From Kingella pumchi (GTDB taxonomy: Bacteria; Pseudomonadota; Gammaproteobacteria; Burkholderiales; Neisseriaceae), in NCBI RefSeq assembly GCF_022288825.1, contig NZ_JAKOOW010000006.1, forward strand, positions 112,423-176,422: DNA of 64,000 nucleotides. Direction: 5' to 3'. The notes below the pieces were generated by a model. That model saw only the letters and a program-made list of their open reading frames with translations. It did no database searches and was not told the origin of the DNA. The translations under genes were made by a program, and so were the position numbers. This document shows positions 60,743 through 64,000 of this stretch, piece after piece; the first letter of the stretch is position 1; each line of letters begins with the position of its first letter.

Positions 60743-62692
60743 TTAGAAACGGTAGTTTACCGCCAACCGGACATCGCGGCCGCTTTCAGGCAGGGCATTG
60801 CCGCCGGAGATGGCTGCATCGCGTTCGCTGTGGCTGTAATACTGTTTGTTGCCGACGTTGTTTATCGAAAAATTGACATTCAGGCTGTCATCGGCCAAGG
60901 GCTGCCAGCTGGCGTACAGGTCGTGGACGCCGTAGCCCGCGCGGTGTGGCGACAGGGTTTGGCGGGTGCGGTTGGTGGTGCAGCACCAGCCGCGTGCTTG
61001 GGCGAAACGGCCGCGCCAGCCGATTTCAAGCTGCGGGCGGGCGAATTTGTAGCTCAGGCCGGCGTGGTACTGGCGTCCCATCGGAAAAGCCAGCGCGGCG
61101 TTGTCGGCGATTTTGCCGTTCAGGCGCGGGGTGCTGTAGGACATGCCGGCGCGGGCGTGCAGCCCCTGCCAGCGGTAGGCGGCGGTGATTTCGTAGCCGG
61201 TGTTGGTGAATTTGCCGCTGTTGGTCAGCACGTAATTGACGGGGGCGATGTAGTCTTTGACGGTCTGCCGATACAGGCTGCCTGAAACGGCAAATCCGGC
61301 ATGGCGGAATTTGAATCCGGCTTCGGCGGTGCGGGCGTGGACGGCTTTGATATCGTCGGCCAGGCGGGTGTTACCCAAGGCCAGCATAGCTTCCTGCAGG
61401 CGCGGACTGCGGCTGGCGGTGTTGTAGGACGCGTTGAGTGAGAAGTCGGGGCTGATATCCCATACCGCGCCGATGCTGGGATTGAAGCGGCCGACGGAGC
61501 GGGCGGCGCCTTTTTCCGGCGTGTAGCGGAAGCGGTCGTAGCGAAGGCCGGTGGTCAGGGTAACGGGGCTGAACTGCCAGATGCCTTCGAGATAAACGCC
61601 GCTGTCGATTTTTTTCTGGCTGCTGCTGGCGGCGTTGTGCGCAGCGATGCTGCGCCAATTGATACCGTATTTGAGCGTGAGCAGGCTGCCGATGTCGCTG
61701 GTCAGGCCGAAGTTGGCGCCGGTGGTGCGGATGGCGCCGTACATCGGCACTTTGCCGCTCATAATCGGCGGCACGCCGGGCGGTACGGGGGCGTTGGGGT
61801 TCAGCGGCTGTTTGTCGTCGGTGATACGGCTGCGGAAAATATTGGCTTCGATTTCGCGGGCAAAGGGCAGGCGGCCGAAGTATTCGAGATTGGTGGTGTC
61901 CTGCGTGAAGTCGGTACGCATCGGCGGCTGGTTGGCAAACTCATTGCGCAGGGCGCGGTCGCCGTCCACTTCTTCGCGGCGGTGGCTGAGCACTACCCTG
62001 TTGGCTTCGTCGAAGTGGTAGCCGATTTTCGCCAGATAGCCTTTGCTGTCTGCTTCGGTGCCTTTGATTTTGTTGCCCTTACCGTCTTTATAGTCGCCCT
62101 GGCGGGTGAAATTGACGCCGGCAAGCAGATCGAGCGCGTCAAAGCGCGCATAGCCGGTGATGCCGGCGGTAAAACCGGTATTCGAATAAACGCCGCCATT
62201 GATGCGCGCGCCGACGTTCCGGCCGGGCTTGAGCAGGTCGGCGGCATCGAGCGTGGTGGCGCGGATGCGGCCGGAAGTGGCACCGATTCCGGCGCTGGCC
62301 GAGCCGGTGCCTTTGTCCACACCGATGATTTTTACCAGCGCCGGATCAAGCGCCATACGGCTTTGGTGGTGGAATACCGGTGTGTCGCCGGCATTGGCGT
62401 TGTCCACTACGATATCGATTTGGTCTTCGGCTACGCCGCGGATGCTGACCCATTGCGAAGTGCTGCCTTGCCCGCCGCCGAACTGGACGCCGGTTTCGTC
62501 GCGCAGCGTATCGCGCAGGCTGACGGCGGTGGAGCGGGCAATGGTTTTGCTGGTTACCGGCGCACGGGCGCTGCTCTTACCCTGCACGTTTACCGTTTCC
62601 AATTCGCTGTTATCGGCAAACGCCGGCAGCGCCAAAGTTAAAGCCAGCGGCAGCAGCGCCAGCCTGAAAATACGAATATGCTGTTTTTCCAT
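60743..62692 (-). CDS. TonB-dependent outer-membrane receptor
   Basis: I start at MEKQHIRIFRLALLPLALTL (649 residues). A signal peptide is cut after AFA. The TonB box is in ELETVNVQGK, the plug domain includes LRDTLRDETGVQFGGGQGST, QWVSIRGVAEDQIDIVVDNA and FHHQSRMALDPALVKIIGVD, and the beta barrel ends in the outer-membrane Phe (AVNYRF). Late barrel motifs such as VHARTAEAGFKF and NNVGNKQYYSHSERD are typical. Substrate (siderophore, heme or metal) cannot be read from sequence. A second receptor gene lies upstream on the same strand. Confidence 0.9.
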   Translation of the reverse strand: MEKQHIRIFRLALLPLALTLALPAFADNSELETVNVQGKSSARAPVTSKTIARSTAVSLRDTLRDETGVQFGGGQGSTSQWVSIRGVAEDQIDIVVDNANAGDTPVFHHQSRMALDPALVKIIGVDKGTGSASAGIGATSGRIRATTLDAADLLKPGRNVGARINGGVYSNTGFTAGITGYARFDALDLLAGVNFTRQGDYKDGKGNKIKGTEADSKGYLAKIGYHFDEANRVVLSHRREEVDGDRALRNEFANQPPMRTDFTQDTTNLEYFGRLPFAREIEANIFRSRITDDKQPLNPNAPVPPGVPPIMSGKVPMYGAIRTTGANFGLTSDIGSLLTLKYGINWRSIAAHNAASSSQKKIDSGVYLEGIWQFSPVTLTTGLRYDRFRYTPEKGAARSVGRFNPSIGAVWDISPDFSLNASYNTASRSPRLQEAMLALGNTRLADDIKAVHARTAEAGFKFRHAGFAVSGSLYRQTVKDYIAPVNYVLTNSGKFTNTGYEITAAYRWQGLHARAGMSYSTPRLNGKIADNAALAFPMGRQYHAGLSYKFARPQLEIGWRGRFAQARGWCCTTNRTRQTLSPHRAGYGVHDLYASWQPLADDSLNVNFSINNVGNKQYYSHSERDAAISGGNALPESGRDVRLAVNYRF

Positions 62693-62811
62693 CAAATTTC
62701 TTCCTTCGTTGGGTTCGGGCGGCGCAAGCTGCCGCGCAGCCGGCGCGATAATGCCGATTTCTGCCCATAAGTGCAAGGATTGGTAAAGCGGCCTTTACAA
62801 GCGTGCCAATG

Positions 62812-62849
62812 TTTTCAGGCTGCCTGCAGGGACAAGGCAGCCTGAAAAA
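62812..62849 (-). terminator. Terminator after the second TonB-dependent receptor gene
   Basis: TTTTCAGGCTGCCT pairs with AGGCAGCCTGAAAA around a loop of about 10 bases, 22 bases beyond the stop. Confidence 0.65.
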
Positions 62850-62871
62850 CACGCGGCGGGCGGAGCGGCGT

Positions 62872-64000
62872 TTAAAAAGCGTATTTCACACCGCCGTAGA
62901 AATAGGTGCCGACGTCGCTGCCGAGTTTTTTGTCGACTTTGCGGTTGAACACATTGTCGATGCCGCCGTAGAGGCGGATTTGTTTTTGCGCGCCCAGAAG
63001 GTAGGCGGCGTTGAGGTTGGTCAGGGTGTAGGACTTGGTGCGGTAAAACGCCTGCCCTTCCTGATACTGCTGGCGGCCGACGTGTTTGAGCTGCACGCCC
63101 GCGCTCAGGCGTTCGGCCTGCCAGTTGAGGCCGGCGGCAATCAGGCGGCGCGGGCTGAAATCGAGTTCGCGGCCGGTGGCTTGGTTGCGGGTGCGCAGCT
63201 CCGTCCAGTCGAAGCTGGCGCTAAGCTGCGGCGTGATGCGGTAGTTCAGGTTCGCTTCGATGCCGTGGCTGCGCGCCTTGCTGACGTTTTCAAAGGTGTA
63301 GTAGCTCAAACCGGCGGTGGCGGGGTTGGCGGAGGGGCGGCTGACTTGGGTGATGCGGTCTTTCATCCGGTTGTGGAACAGGTTGACGCCGTAGGACAGC
63401 CGGCCGGCCTTGCCCGACGCGCCCAGTTCGTAGCTGACCGACGATTCGGGCTTGAGCTCGTAGGCGGTTTTGCCGAATCGGCCGTCGATGGTGTCGGCAC
63501 CCAGCTGCATGCCGGCAGGGGTTTGCTTGTGGACGAACAGTTCGCGCACGTCGGGCACGCGGTAACCCTGGGCGATGTTGGCGCGCAGGCTGAAGGCGTC
63601 GCCGAATTTTTTCACCGCGCCGACGCGGAAGGTGGCTTTGTTGTGGCTCTTAGCATCGCGCGCTTGGTTGTTGGCGTCGGTGTAGGCGTCTTTTTTGTAG
63701 CGGTCGTAGCGGCCGCCGACGGTAAACGCCCAACTGTCGCCGAGGGTGAAATCGTCCTGCAGGTAAACGGCGGCGGTGGCTGCTTTGCGGGTGTTGAACT
63801 CGTTGCCCGGCGCCAGCACGGTGGCTTCGCGGATTTCGCGGCGGTATTCGAGACCGCCGGTGAGCAGGTGGGCGGGGGCGATCTGCCAGTTGCTGCTTAA
63901 TTCGTAGCCGGTAAAGGATTGCTCGAGTGTGCGCAGGCTGGCGCAGCGGCCAAGCCGGGCGTAAAGCATGCAAACCAACAGGTTTTGGCAGCCGAAGCCT
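62872..64000 (-). CDS. TonB-dependent outer-membrane receptor, C-terminal part cut by the window end
   Basis: The frame stays open to 64000, so the N-terminus, plug and first strands are missing. The visible 370-odd residues form the barrel: LEQSFTGYELSSNWQIAPAH, TGGLEYRREIREATVLAPGN, NIAQGYRVPDVRELFVH, the heme/iron-receptor-like YELKPESSVSYELGASGKAG and SKARSHGIEANLNYRITPQL, ending in GGVKYAF. This pattern fits the hemoglobin/heme or siderophore receptor group. The next receptor gene follows 179 bases downstream. Confidence 0.88.
   Translation of the reverse strand, partial: GFGCQNLLVCMLYARLGRCASLRTLEQSFTGYELSSNWQIAPAHLLTGGLEYRREIREATVLAPGNEFNTRKAATAAVYLQDDFTLGDSWAFTVGGRYDRYKKDAYTDANNQARDAKSHNKATFRVGAVKKFGDAFSLRANIAQGYRVPDVRELFVHKQTPAGMQLGADTIDGRFGKTAYELKPESSVSYELGASGKAGRLSYGVNLFHNRMKDRITQVSRPSANPATAGLSYYTFENVSKARSHGIEANLNYRITPQLSASFDWTELRTRNQATGRELDFSPRRLIAAGLNWQAERLSAGVQLKHVGRQQYQEGQAFYRTKSYTLTNLNAAYLLGAQKQIRLYGGIDNVFNRKVDKKLGSDVGTYFYGGVKYAF

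Overview
The window is a piece of a GC-rich chromosome from the family Neisseriaceae. Almost every intergenic gap carries the 12-mer AGGCAGCCTGAA (or AAGCAGCCTGAA), singly or as inverted pairs. This is the Kingella-type dialect of the neisserial DNA uptake sequence (DUS). A tmRNA whose tag reads ANDETYALAA and close matches to neisserial AniA, NorB, FetB-like and Mip-like proteins agree. A Kingella-like genus is the best guess; species cannot be fixed from this sequence alone.

Layout. 1-5 kb: end of a nitroreductase, rsmE, an inositol-monophosphatase-family gene, tsaD, a small lipoprotein and bioB. 5-9.3 kb: a repeat-rich, decaying stretch with a frameshifted menA, a pseudogene interrupted by a 161-bp MITE, a shortened YeiH-type transporter, and an AT-rich orphan gene between two copies of a palindromic repeat. 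9.3-20.9 kb: argS, pepA, a FetB-like lipoprotein, tRNA-Asn, a YceI protein, a queuosine pair (queF, yhhQ) behind a preQ1-I riboswitch, a PiT phosphate carrier, ssrA, then holB-pilZ-tfoX. 21-30.4 kb: an acyl-CoA dehydrogenase/AhpD-like pair, sodB, then a denitrification locus (a NirV-like SUMF1 protein, an AniA nitrite reductase fused to cytochrome c, and divergent norB) with FNR- and NsrR-like sites between aniA and norB. 30.5-39.3 kb: ychF, tatD, nagZ, then sdhCDAB-sdhE-gltA. 39.4-45.4 kb: two membrane proteins, a low-GC island with two type IV pilin genes and a TfpX/TfpZ-type accessory gene, a zinc-ribbon protein and prmA. 45.6-53.3 kb: rpsT, rlmH, an S49 protease, a Mip-like FKBP, prmB-ybeY-corC and an RDD protein. 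53.4-57.3 kb: a four-gene operon with a transmembrane CheA-like kinase lacking a CheW domain, CheY, CheX and a solute-binding lipoprotein. 58-64 kb: a WG-repeat protein, ubiD and two TonB-dependent receptors, the last cut by the window end.

How they fit. The window describes a naturally transformable, type IV pilus-bearing, facultatively denitrifying bacterium. AniA and NorB reduce nitrite to nitrous oxide; SdhCDAB and GltA run the TCA cycle; UbiD serves ubiquinone synthesis while MenA looks broken. The most interesting system is the kinase-CheY-CheX-binding-protein operon, a chemosensory-like module with no CheW, receptor, flagellar or ABC-permease gene next to it. A family of TA-flanked 161-bp MITEs and three other repeat families account for much of the non-coding sequence at 3-9 kb.
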